From Pseudomonas baetica (GTDB lineage Bacteria; Pseudomonadota; Gammaproteobacteria; Pseudomonadales; Pseudomonadaceae): DNA of 64,000 nucleotides. Every line of letters starts with the position of its first letter. Position 1 is the first letter of the stretch. Position numbers and translations under genes: made by a program. Location: contig NZ_JAIHLQ010000028.1 in assembly GCF_019733355.1 (NCBI RefSeq), forward strand, positions 1 to 64,000. The letters are read 5' to 3'. Positions 1 to 6,910 of the stretch are shown here, piece by piece. Under the pieces are notes generated by a model. That model searched no databases. It saw only the letters and a list, made by a program, of their open reading frames with translations, and had not been told where the DNA came from.

Positions 1-10
1 AGCCTGCAAG

Positions 11-373
11 TCAGGTCGGCGGGTCTAACCGATCCAGCGCCCGGTTCACCGCCAGTTCGGCGAGCATGACCATCTGCGCGATGCCTAACACTGTGCTGCG
101 CTGCGAACCGCTCAGCTCATTGGCAAAGTTGTTGGCCGCCGCGCTGGCGCTGGCCAGTGATTCGCAGGCGTGGGCGAGCAGGCTTTCGGTGTCGACGCTC
201 GGATTGACGAGGAACATCGTGCTCGATTGTCGGGGTTTGACGGGATCGGGGCTGAGGTAGATATCGAGCGCGCGCTTGATGGCTTCCCGGCTTTTCGCCT
301 GGTCATCGGCGCGCAGGGCTTCGGCCAGAGGGGTAGTGGTTTCGAGGGGGGGATCGGGAATCAGCTTGTCCAT
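11..373 (-). CDS. DUF6124 family protein, copy 1
   Basis: A 120-residue protein without signal peptide or membrane segment. It resembles the small Pseudomonas proteins labelled DUF6124 (formerly grouped with DUF3077); the family has no known function. The N-terminal third is Pro-rich and charged. The C-terminal two thirds look helical (Ala/Leu-rich, from about residue 60). The protein is identical to the one encoded at 841-1203. A GGAG ribosome-binding site lies about ten bases before the ATG. The gene follows a long structured leader that carries alternative pairing segments, so its translation or transcription may be controlled there. Family recognition is from memory; the coding call itself is firm because both copies keep the frame with only silent changes. 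Confidence 0.8.
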   Translation of the reverse strand: MDKLIPDPPLETTTPLAEALRADDQAKSREAIKRALDIYLSPDPVKPRQSSTMFLVNPSVDTESLLAHACESLASASAAANNFANELSGSQRSTVLGIAQMVMLAELAVNRALDRLDPPT

Positions 374-412
374 TAAAACAATTCTCCACAGTCGTCTGCG
401 CCACTCATTGCC

Positions 413-612
413 ATTCTCACGGGGCTAAGAGGTGGCAGCTATATGCGGGGTGAGAATACCGGTTATGGACACCCGGCCAGACCGAAGTCTGCCCGCACAC
501 AGCCGCCATGACGCATTTACCGACAGCGAAGCTGGCGGCGATTATGCGTGCACAGATACTGAATGACCATAAGTTGCCGGGTTCTCACACCCGATCGCTG
601 AGGTGTCAGCGA
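413..612 (-). promoter_or_regulatory. Structured 5' leader with alternative pairings, DUF6124 copy 1
   Basis: Read on the gene strand the leader contains, in order: a hairpin (595-612, arms TCGCTGA/TCAGCGA); a hairpin with arms 578-582 and 589-593 whose loop is GTGAGA; a stem-loop with a TTCG tetraloop (475-493); a short CCGG/CCGG stem near 460-475; and a long-loop stem with arms 450-457 and 413-420 (ATTCTCAC/GTGAGAAT). The TTCTCAC arm can pair either with the upstream hairpin loop or with the downstream arm next to the ribosome-binding site. Copy 2 keeps this architecture with changed but still complementary bases. I infer a cis-acting RNA switch; no family name is known to me. Confidence 0.6.
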
Positions 613-686
613 CCGCCCAAGACTAGTGAGCGCACGTCCGACGGACAACCTGAAAACTTTGTGGGAAGGCTCCGTAAAATTCACAC

Positions 687-698
687 ATGTTTAAACAT
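687..698. promoter_or_regulatory. Conserved 12-bp palindrome upstream of leader, copy 1
   Basis: The perfect palindrome ATGTTTAAACAT lies upstream of the leader on the gene strand and is kept unchanged in copy 2 (1520-1531). It sits in the block that stayed conserved between the two units. It could be an operator or part of the promoter; I see no convincing sigma-70 hexamers around it. Confidence 0.35.
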
Positions 699-728
699 CT
701 GAAAGTGATGGGTTGACTGCACGGGCCT

Positions 729-815
729 CTTCGCGAGCAAGCCCGCTCCCACAGGGGTATGCACTTCAAGTCGTGGAATGCATTTCAACCTGTGGGAGCG
801 GTCTTGCTCGCGAAG
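729..815. repeat. REPIN (paired inverted REP), copy 1
   Basis: Two inverted copies of the common Pseudomonas REP core (CTTCGCGAGCAAGC.. and its complement) flank a spacer of about 35 bases. The second arm has one substitution (GGTCTTGC). Confidence 0.9.
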
Positions 816-840
816 AACGATAACGCGGTGAGCCTGCAAG

Positions 841-1203
841 TCAGGTCGGCGGGTCTAACCGATCCAGCGCCCGGTTCACCGCCAGTTCGGCGAGCATGAC
901 CATCTGCGCGATGCCCAACACGGTGCTGCGCTGCGAACCGCTCAGCTCATTGGCAAAGTTGTTGGCCGCCGCGCTGGCGCTGGCCAGTGATTCGCAGGCG
1001 TGGGCGAGCAGGCTTTCGGTGTCGACGCTCGGATTGACGAGGAACATCGTGCTCGATTGTCGGGGTTTGACGGGATCGGGGCTGAGGTAGATATCGAGCG
1101 CGCGCTTGATGGCTTCCCGGCTTTTCGCCTGGTCATCGGCGCGCAGGGCTTCGGCCAGAGGGGTGGTGGTTTCGAGGGGGGGATCGGGAATCAGCTTGTC
1201 CAT
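841..1203 (-). CDS. DUF6124 family protein, copy 2
   Basis: This encodes the same 120 residues as the gene at 11-373; the two reading frames differ only at three silent positions. The ribosome-binding site is AGGAGC, seven bases before the ATG. Unlike in copy 1, it lies in an obvious hairpin (GCTCCT, ten-base loop, AGGAGC; 1209-1231) that could hide it. Recent duplication or gene conversion explains the identity. The different leader suggests that the two copies are controlled separately. The function of the family is unknown. Confidence 0.8.
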   Translation of the reverse strand: MDKLIPDPPLETTTPLAEALRADDQAKSREAIKRALDIYLSPDPVKPRQSSTMFLVNPSVDTESLLAHACESLASASAAANNFANELSGSQRSTVLGIAQMVMLAELAVNRALDRLDPPT

Positions 1204-1208
1204 TAACA

Positions 1209-1231
1209 GCTCCTACTTGGTTAAAGGAGCC
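1209..1231 (-). promoter_or_regulatory. Hairpin masking the ribosome-binding site, DUF6124 copy 2
   Basis: On the gene strand GCTCCT and AGGAGC form a six-pair stem. The 3' arm is the Shine-Dalgarno sequence just before the ATG at 1203. A further AACA/TGTT pairing can extend the stem to the start codon. Copy 1 lacks this exact helix but has a smaller hairpin just before its GGAG. Confidence 0.5.
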
Positions 1232-1242
1232 ACCTGTTGTCG

Positions 1243-1445
1243 TTTCCACACAACAAAAAGGTGGCAACTGTGCGCAGGGTGGAAATACCGATAAGTAGGC
1301 AATCGGCCAGACCGAAGTCTGCCCACGCACAGCCGCCGCGACGCAGTTTGCAGACGAACGAAGACGTCGGCAACGATTACGGTGCTGATGCAATGCATCT
1401 ACTTAGAATTCAGGTTTCCACACCCGATCGCTGAGGTGTCAGCGA
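1243..1445 (-). promoter_or_regulatory. Structured 5' leader with alternative pairings, DUF6124 copy 2
   Basis: The architecture is the same as at 413-612. The upstream hairpin has arms 1411-1415 and 1422-1426 with loop GTGGAA. The TTCG hairpin is unchanged. A CCGAT/ATCGG stem replaces CCGG/CCGG. The long-loop stem has arms 1279-1285 and 1243-1249 (TTTCCAC/GTGGAAA). The conserved core TGCCACCT sits in the long loop of both copies. All three interacting segments changed in concert relative to copy 1, which is strong evidence for base pairing in RNA or single-stranded DNA. Confidence 0.6.
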
Positions 1446-1561
1446 CCGCCCAAGACTAGTGAGCGCACGTCCGACGGACAACCTGAAAACTTTGTGGGAA
1501 GGCTCCGCAAAATTCACACATGTTTAAACATCTGAAAGTGATGGGTTGACTGTACGGGCCT

Positions 1562-1648
1562 CTTCGCGAGCAAGCCCGCTCCCACAGGGGTATGCACTTC
1601 AAATCGTGGAATGCATTTCAATCTGTGGGAGCGGGCTTGCTCGCGAAG
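1562..1648. repeat. REPIN, copy 2
   Basis: An inverted REP pair of the same class and with the same spacer as at 729-815. Both arms are intact. It lies between the DUF6124 unit and the end of the tad operon. Confidence 0.9.
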
Positions 1649-1679
1649 AACGATAACGCGGTTAGCCTGCTGAATACTG

Positions 1680-1958
1680 TCAGCCACCGCCCCCCGTTCC
1701 ACTGCTGACCTTGCCACCCTGCTCCTGATCGAAAAACGGCGGGATCTCATGCTGGTAGCTTTTCAGCCAACGCTGCATCACCAGCTCGCGCTCAGTCGGC
1801 GTGAGTGTTTGAGGTTTTGGCGAGGCCACTTTGTTGCGGCTTTGCAGCAGCAGCCAGCCTTCGGTTTCCTGTTGCTGGGCCGAGGCCGGACCGGCGTCGA
1901 TGGCGTGACTGGTGAGCGGCAGGGCCAGCAAGCCCAGGCAAACAATGATGGTTTTCAT
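1680..1958 (-). CDS. DUF3613-type small secreted protein of the tad locus
   Basis: A 92-residue protein with a clear signal peptide (MKTIIVCLGLLALPLTSHA, cleavage near residue 19). A short mature part follows, rich in Gln, Pro and charged residues, with a Gly-rich end. It is the last gene of the minus-strand tad run, 11 bases after tadD. I recall small DUF3613 proteins at the end of Pseudomonas tad clusters, and the motif around ERELVMQRWLKSY fits. A periplasmic role in Flp pilus assembly is inferred from position only. Confidence 0.7.
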   Translation of the reverse strand: MKTIIVCLGLLALPLTSHAIDAGPASAQQQETEGWLLLQSRNKVASPKPQTLTPTERELVMQRWLKSYQHEIPPFFDQEQGGKVSSGTGGGG

Positions 1959-1969
1959 CGCGGGTCTCC

Positions 1970-2659
1970 TTATTTGAGCATCGCCGTAACGGCGGCGGGA
2001 GATGGGCTCGGCACTTTGAGTTTTTCCGCACGGCTCTGTGCTTCGCTGAACTGCGCGGGGCTCAGGCCGAGGCGGCTGACCAGTTCGGCGGCGCGGTTCC
2101 AGTCATCCTGATACAGCAACAGCGTCACCAGATTCAGCGCGGCCAATTGATCGCTCTGCTTGAGTTCCATGGCCGTGAGGAATTCAAAGCGCGCGTCTTC
2201 GATACGCAATTGATTGAGGTAGACCACCCCCAGATCGTTGCGGATTTTTTCGTCGGTAGGGGCCAGGCGTGCGGCGCGTTGCAGGTGCGCCTGCGCCTGG
2301 CCGTAGTCGGACTTCGCGGCCGCGAGTTGGCCCAGACCATGTTCGGCTTCGGCCGCCAGGCATGTGCCGAGCAAGCTGCGATACAAAGGTTCGGCCTCGC
2401 TGCGACCGAGCAAGCGGTGAACCCTGGCCTTGCGCAGACGCACGTCGGCGAGGTTGTCCGGCAGGCTTTGCAGGTTGGCCAGACTGGCGTGGAGCTTGCC
2501 TTCGTTGGCCATGTCGTCGGCCAGATTCAGCGACAGTTGCTGATCGGAACTCAACTTGCCGCAACTGGCGCTGTTGGTCAGCGCCTCCCAGGGGTTTTGC
2601 CCGGTGTTGGCACAGCCACCGAGCAACAACAGGCAAACACCAGCCATCATTGCTTTCAT
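1970..2659 (-). CDS. tadD: TadD-like tetratricopeptide lipoprotein
   Basis: A 229-residue protein starting with a lipoprotein signal (lipobox LLGGC, lipidated Cys about residue 16). Helical TPR-like repeats follow in the second half, for example around YGQAQAHLQRAARLAPTDEK. TadD proteins are outer-membrane-associated TPR lipoproteins needed for Flp pilus biogenesis, probably helping the RcpA secretin. I place the start at the ATG preceded by AAGGAG six bases upstream rather than at the two in-frame GTG codons before it. The gene lies ten bases after tadC in the same operon. Confidence 0.85.
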   Translation of the reverse strand: MKAMMAGVCLLLLGGCANTGQNPWEALTNSASCGKLSSDQQLSLNLADDMANEGKLHASLANLQSLPDNLADVRLRKARVHRLLGRSEAEPLYRSLLGTCLAAEAEHGLGQLAAAKSDYGQAQAHLQRAARLAPTDEKIRNDLGVVYLNQLRIEDARFEFLTAMELKQSDQLAALNLVTLLLYQDDWNRAAELVSRLGLSPAQFSEAQSRAEKLKVPSPSPAAVTAMLK

Positions 2660-2669
2660 CACCACTCCT

Positions 2670-3560
2670 TCATGCCCCCAATGCCTTGGCCAGGGCGGTG
2701 AAGCCCGGGCCGGCCAGGACGATCAATAATGCAGGGAAGAGAAACAGCATCATCACGACGGACATTTTTGCCGACATCTTCGAAATGTATTCCTGCAGGC
2801 GCGTGAGGCGCCGGTCATCGAGCAGTTGCTTGAGCGACAACAGCGATTTCATCGCTCCACCGCCCTGATGCAGCAACTGCTGGAGAATCACGCAGGTGTC
2901 GGTGAACTCATCCACCGCCAACAGTTGCGTGGCCTTGTTCAGTTCTTCGCCCAGTTCAAGGCCCGAGTCGACCCGGGCCAGCACCAGGCGCAATTCATGA
3001 GTCAGCACGGGGAGCAACGCTTGGCCTTCATGGCTCAGCACACGCAGTGCCTGCTCCACGGCCATGCCGGACTCGAAGAGGATGCGCAGCAACGGAATAA
3101 ACGTGCCGATCTCACTGGCCAGTTGTTTCTGTCGCTGGGCAACGGCCATCACCAGCAACCGCTTGGGCAGCAGGTAGCCGACGCCGAGGGCGAACAACGG
3201 CGCGATCCATTGTTTTTCCACGGTGGGGAAAAACACCGATTGCAACAGCACTGCCAGGGCCAGCATCAGCAACGGCGCACCGATCTGACACGCAGCGAAC
3301 AGCGAACGCTGTCGTGCGCTGCGCCAGCCGAGACGGCTGAGCAAGGTTTGCGTTTCGTTGTCGAGCTTGACGCTGTGCTGCCCGACCTTGCTCTCGCCGA
3401 GCGACTGCAACAGGTTGCCGAGGCTGTTTTCGCGAATCAGGTCGCCGTCCAGTCGCCGGATGATTTGCCGCGCGCGGCGACGCTGCTCCAGCAGATGGGC
3501 GATCAGTAACACGGCGGCGCCGAGCAACAACAAGGCGCTGATCATCAGAGGCGTCGTCAT
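2670..3560 (-). CDS. tadC: TadC, inner-membrane platform protein of the Tad pilus
   Basis: A 296-residue member of the type II secretion F family (GspF-like). A transmembrane segment is at the N-terminus (ISALLLLGAAVLLIAHLL). A pair of hydrophobic stretches lies near residues 90-135, and another at the C-terminus. TadB and TadC are thought to form the membrane platform that TadA drives. The longer open frame starting at 3728 is out of phase with tadB and was rejected. The ATG at 3560 overlaps the tadB stop by four bases (ATGA), the usual sign of translational coupling. Confidence 0.9.
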   Translation of the reverse strand: MTTPLMISALLLLGAAVLLIAHLLEQRRRARQIIRRLDGDLIRENSLGNLLQSLGESKVGQHSVKLDNETQTLLSRLGWRSARQRSLFAACQIGAPLLMLALAVLLQSVFFPTVEKQWIAPLFALGVGYLLPKRLLVMAVAQRQKQLASEIGTFIPLLRILFESGMAVEQALRVLSHEGQALLPVLTHELRLVLARVDSGLELGEELNKATQLLAVDEFTDTCVILQQLLHQGGGAMKSLLSLKQLLDDRRLTRLQEYISKMSAKMSVVMMLFLFPALLIVLAGPGFTALAKALGA

Positions 3561-4441
3561 AGGCTGCGCAACATCCGCCAGAGCAACAGACTGCCGATCA
3601 CCTGCATGCCGAACGCCGTGGCGAGCATTCGCTGCCCGGACGGATCGTGCCACATGGCGACCAGATAAACCGGATTGGCCATCAGGAAATACCCGGCCAT
3701 GGCAATCGGCAACAATCCCAGCACCCACGCGGTGAGGCGGGTTTCACCGGTCATGGCGCGCAATTGGCGCGCAGCCTGATCGCGTTCGCGGATCATCTTG
3801 ATCAGGTTTTCAAGCAACTCACTGGCATTGCCGCCATAGCGATGATTGACCTTGAGGCCGAGGGCGAACAGACGAAACTCGTCTCGCTCGTAGAGTTCGG
3901 CCAGATCCGACACCGCGTCCGGCAAACTCACCCCCAACTGGACGTTGCGCTGCACCCGGCCCATGGCGTTTTTCAGCGGCTCTTCGCTGGCCTCGATGCC
4001 ACCGAGCACCGCGTCGGCCAACGTGCGACCCGACTTCAGGCTGCGCACGGTGTAATCGAGCAGTTGCGGCAGTTGCTCGATCATCCGTCGCAAGCGCCGT
4101 TGGTAGCGCCAACTGACGTACAACCGCACGGCCACTGGCGGCAACACCACCATCACCAGTACACCGATCCATCCGGCGAGCGCCAGACTAAGCACGATGG
4201 CGAACATCCAGAGCAGGATCCATGCACCAAGACGTTCGGTCGGCCGCCCCAGACCCGCGCGCAAGAAGGCCCGTTCAAGGCCCGCCCAACGCGTTGGCGG
4301 TGCGTTTTCATGCGGCTGTCCCTCATTCAATCGCTCCATCACACGAGTGGCACCGCTCAGACGCCATGCCTTATAGAACAGGCGCATGGATTGCCCGAAC
4401 AACGCCAGACTGAGCAAGTACAGCAGCAGCGCTTTAAGCAT
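3557..4441 (-). CDS. tadB: TadB, inner-membrane platform protein of the Tad pilus
   Basis: A 294-residue type II secretion F-family protein, partner of TadC. It has an N-terminal membrane segment (ALLLYLLSLALFGQSM), a hydrophobic pair around residues 75-110, the cytoplasmic F domain (RMIEQLPQLLDYTVRSL onward), and two further membrane segments in the C-terminal 60 residues. The start is the ATG ten bases after the tadA stop. It overlaps tadC by four bases. Confidence 0.9.
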   Translation of the reverse strand: MLKALLLYLLSLALFGQSMRLFYKAWRLSGATRVMERLNEGQPHENAPPTRWAGLERAFLRAGLGRPTERLGAWILLWMFAIVLSLALAGWIGVLVMVVLPPVAVRLYVSWRYQRRLRRMIEQLPQLLDYTVRSLKSGRTLADAVLGGIEASEEPLKNAMGRVQRNVQLGVSLPDAVSDLAELYERDEFRLFALGLKVNHRYGGNASELLENLIKMIRERDQAARQLRAMTGETRLTAWVLGLLPIAMAGYFLMANPVYLVAMWHDPSGQRMLATAFGMQVIGSLLLWRMLRSL

Positions 4442-4451
4442 GCCGTGGCCC

Positions 4452-5723
4452 TCAGTGCGCGAGCGTCGATTCGTGGCGCAGCTTGTCGCCGGCCGGGTTG
4501 ACCGCCTCACGCAGAAAACCGAAGCCTGTGCGCCGGTCGAGGCGGAACAAGGTGTTGGTGACGTAGACGTCCTCGCGCACGCCCACCACTTCCACCACTT
4601 CGCTGACGCAGCGCCGACCATCGGGCAGGCGCGTCAGTTGAATCACCACATCCAGCGCGGCGCAGATCATCTGGCGCAGGGTGCGCTCGGCGATGGCGCG
4701 CCCGGTCAGGCCCACCAGGGTTTCCAGGCGCAGCAAGGCGTCCTGGGCATTGTTGGCGTGCACGGTACTCATGGAGCCGTCGTGACCGGTGTTCATTGCC
4801 GTCAGTACATCAACCACTTCGACGCCACGGATCTCGCCCAGGATGATCCGGTCGGGACGCATCCGCAGGGCGTTGCGGATCAGGTCGCTGGCCTTGACCT
4901 CGCCATGGCCCTCGGCATTCGGTGGCCGGGTTTCCAGGCGCACGACATGCGGGTGGCCGAGTTGTAATTCGGCGACATCTTCAATGGTCACGAGGCGTTC
5001 GCTGGGGTTGATCAACTGGCTGAGAATGTTCAGTAGCGTGGTTTTGCCCGTACCGGTGCCGCCGCTGATGAGAATGTTGCAGCGCTTGCCCACCGCCTCC
5101 TGAATGAAATCGTAGATCGCCTGATCGATGGTTTGCATCGCCATCAGGTCAGTGCTTTTGAGCATATCCTTGCGAAACTTGCGGATCGACAGGCATGGGC
5201 CGTCGAGGGCAATCGGCGGGATGATGGCGTTGACCCGGCTGCCATCGGGCAGGCGCGCATCGACCATCGGTGACGACTCGTCCAGACGCCGACCGAGCGG
5301 CGCCAGGATGCGCTGCATGACACGCTCGACGTGGTGAGCATCAATGAAACGCAGGTCACTGAGGTGCAGCAGGCCATCGCGTTCGATAAACACTTTGTGC
5401 GGGCCGTTGACCAGAATCTCCGTCACCGAACTGTCGCGCAGCAGCACTTCGAGCGGGCCGAAGCCGGTCAGTTCATCAACGATTTCTTCGGCCAGACGCT
5501 CCATTTCATAACGGGAAATCGCCAGGTGCAGGCGTGCGATGTATTCGGCGACTTTGTCGATGACGAATTGCGCCAGCACCTGACGCGAGCCCTCCAGCAG
5601 GTTTTTCCCGGACTCTTCGATGGCGTCGATGATGTAGCGGTGCAGCACCAGTTTCAGGCCATCGTGATCGGTATTACCGGTCGCCTGGCGCTGTGGGCCG
5701 CCAAACAATTGCTCGCCGTTCAT
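4452..5723 (-). CDS. tadA: TadA/CpaF secretion ATPase of the Tad pilus
   Basis: A 423-residue hexameric ATPase of the type II/IV secretion family. It powers Flp pilin assembly at the inner membrane. The Walker A motif GGTGTGKTT lies near residue 220. Walker B-type and His-box motifs follow (ILGEIRGVEVVD, STVHANN). The N-terminal part contains the usual TadA segment (ELTGFGPLEVLLRD..TEILVNGP). The start overlaps the tadZ stop by four bases. The length and motif set are complete, so the protein should be active. Confidence 0.95.
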   Translation of the reverse strand: MNGEQLFGGPQRQATGNTDHDGLKLVLHRYIIDAIEESGKNLLEGSRQVLAQFVIDKVAEYIARLHLAISRYEMERLAEEIVDELTGFGPLEVLLRDSSVTEILVNGPHKVFIERDGLLHLSDLRFIDAHHVERVMQRILAPLGRRLDESSPMVDARLPDGSRVNAIIPPIALDGPCLSIRKFRKDMLKSTDLMAMQTIDQAIYDFIQEAVGKRCNILISGGTGTGKTTLLNILSQLINPSERLVTIEDVAELQLGHPHVVRLETRPPNAEGHGEVKASDLIRNALRMRPDRIILGEIRGVEVVDVLTAMNTGHDGSMSTVHANNAQDALLRLETLVGLTGRAIAERTLRQMICAALDVVIQLTRLPDGRRCVSEVVEVVGVREDVYVTNTLFRLDRRTGFGFLREAVNPAGDKLRHESTLAH

Positions 5724-6910
5724 GAGGTGCCTCGCAAGCGGTCGAACCAGGTGACCTTCGGTTTGGTCAGGCCTTCAGAGCGTTTTGCCAATCGCTCGCC
5801 GAGGGTGCGCAGGCTTTGGCTGAGGGCTTCGCGCGGCGCCAGTTCGAACAGGGTCACGCCTTGATTTTTGGCGTTGAGGCGCAGTTCCGGGCTGTAGGCG
5901 AGCACGGCGATCACTTCCAGGCCGAAGGTTTTGCCCAGTGCCTCTGAGTCGGGCGCAACGTTGCGCAGGTAGCGATCCACCAGCAAGCGGCCGTGGTCGA
6001 GTTTCACGCCTTTCTCGCGCCACTGGTTCAGCACCGCCAGATTGCGCCGGCAGTCGAGCACGTTCTGGTCGGTGTACCACAGCAACTTGTCGCAATGGCT
6101 GACAAAGGTGCGCAGCGCTTCGCTGTCAGGCTGGCCGGTGAGGTTGACCACGATGTGCTGGAAGTGTTGGCGCAAGGCGCTGAGCAACATGTACAGCTCC
6201 GCAGTGCTGGTGCGCTCCAGCGGCTCATCGGCAGGGGCATAGGCGAGAATGCGCAGACCGGCTTCGGTGCTGGTGAAGGCGCTGTCGATCAGGGTCGCGT
6301 CGAGGCGTCGCAAGTGGCGCAACGCATCGCCGAAATGGAATGAACTCTCCAGCCCCAGCAAGGCCAGACTGTCACCGTGGGGCAGCCCCAGATCCAGCAA
6401 CAGGGTTTGTTGACCGCTCTTGTGCACCACCAGCGCCATATGGTTGGCCAGCAGTGCGCCGTCAGCATCGCTTTGCACACCGTAGAGCACAGTCAGCCCA
6501 CCCAACGGGGTGTTCGGCGTCACCGCCGGCAGACGTTTACTCAGGCGCCGCACCAGCCCGGCGACTTCGCTGGAACGTGAGCCGTAGGCAACAAAGTCTC
6601 GCGCGCCGGCCCGCATGGCATTGAGTACAAGCTGATTGTCCATGCCGTCACCGAGGGCGACGATGGCGAGCATCGGTTTGGCTTCCAGAACGCCTTCGAT
6701 CAACGCGCTCTGGGCCACCAGATGTTCGGGGTCGAGTCCGACGAAGACGAGGCTGGCGCAGGTGACGTCGACCAGCGCCAGCAGCTCATCAAGACTGCCG
6801 CCACCAGCACTGACCACCTGCCCCAGCGGTGCTAGCGCGCCTTGCAGCCACTCAAGATCGGTGTCGTTACGGGTGATGGCGAGGAAGGTCTGATTCAGGC
6901 TCTGGCTCAT
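5720..6910 (-). CDS. tadZ: TadZ/CpaE, Tad pilus localisation ATPase-like protein
   Basis: A 396-residue protein with an N-terminal receiver-like domain (about residues 1-130) and a C-terminal MinD/ParA-like domain. The expected P-loop place (LTVLYGVQSDADGALLANHMA) is degenerate, as is common in TadZ proteins, so it may bind nucleotide weakly or not at all. TadZ positions the pilus machine in the cell. It overlaps rcpA upstream and tadA downstream by four bases each, so the four genes are probably translated together. Confidence 0.85.
   Translation of the reverse strand: MSQSLNQTFLAITRNDTDLEWLQGALAPLGQVVSAGGGSLDELLALVDVTCASLVFVGLDPEHLVAQSALIEGVLEAKPMLAIVALGDGMDNQLVLNAMRAGARDFVAYGSRSSEVAGLVRRLSKRLPAVTPNTPLGGLTVLYGVQSDADGALLANHMALVVHKSGQQTLLLDLGLPHGDSLALLGLESSFHFGDALRHLRRLDATLIDSAFTSTEAGLRILAYAPADEPLERTSTAELYMLLSALRQHFQHIVVNLTGQPDSEALRTFVSHCDKLLWYTDQNVLDCRRNLAVLNQWREKGVKLDHGRLLVDRYLRNVAPDSEALGKTFGLEVIAVLAYSPELRLNAKNQGVTLFELAPREALSQSLRTLGERLAKRSEGLTKPKVTWFDRLRGTS

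Larger units (their letters stand above)
1..1670. repeat. Tandem duplication, two units of about 830 bp
   Basis: Bases 1-374 recur at 831-1204 with only three differences (at 85, 92 and 335), all silent. Bases 588-830 recur at 1421-1670 almost unchanged. The middle parts (375-587 and 1205-1420) are clearly diverged but keep the same layout. Each unit therefore holds a minus-strand DUF6124 gene, a leader, a conserved upstream block and a REPIN. The first unit starts at the very left edge of the window, so more copies may lie to its left. Confidence 0.9.

Noticed and set aside
375..600. tRNA-like gene in the DUF6124 leader
   Set aside because: Several stems are present, but there is no cloverleaf, no anticodon arm of the right size and no TTCGA box in place.
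3561..3728. N-terminal extension of tadC to 3728
   Set aside because: The extra codons lie entirely inside tadB in another frame; the ATG at 3560 gives the standard tadC start with an ATGA overlap.
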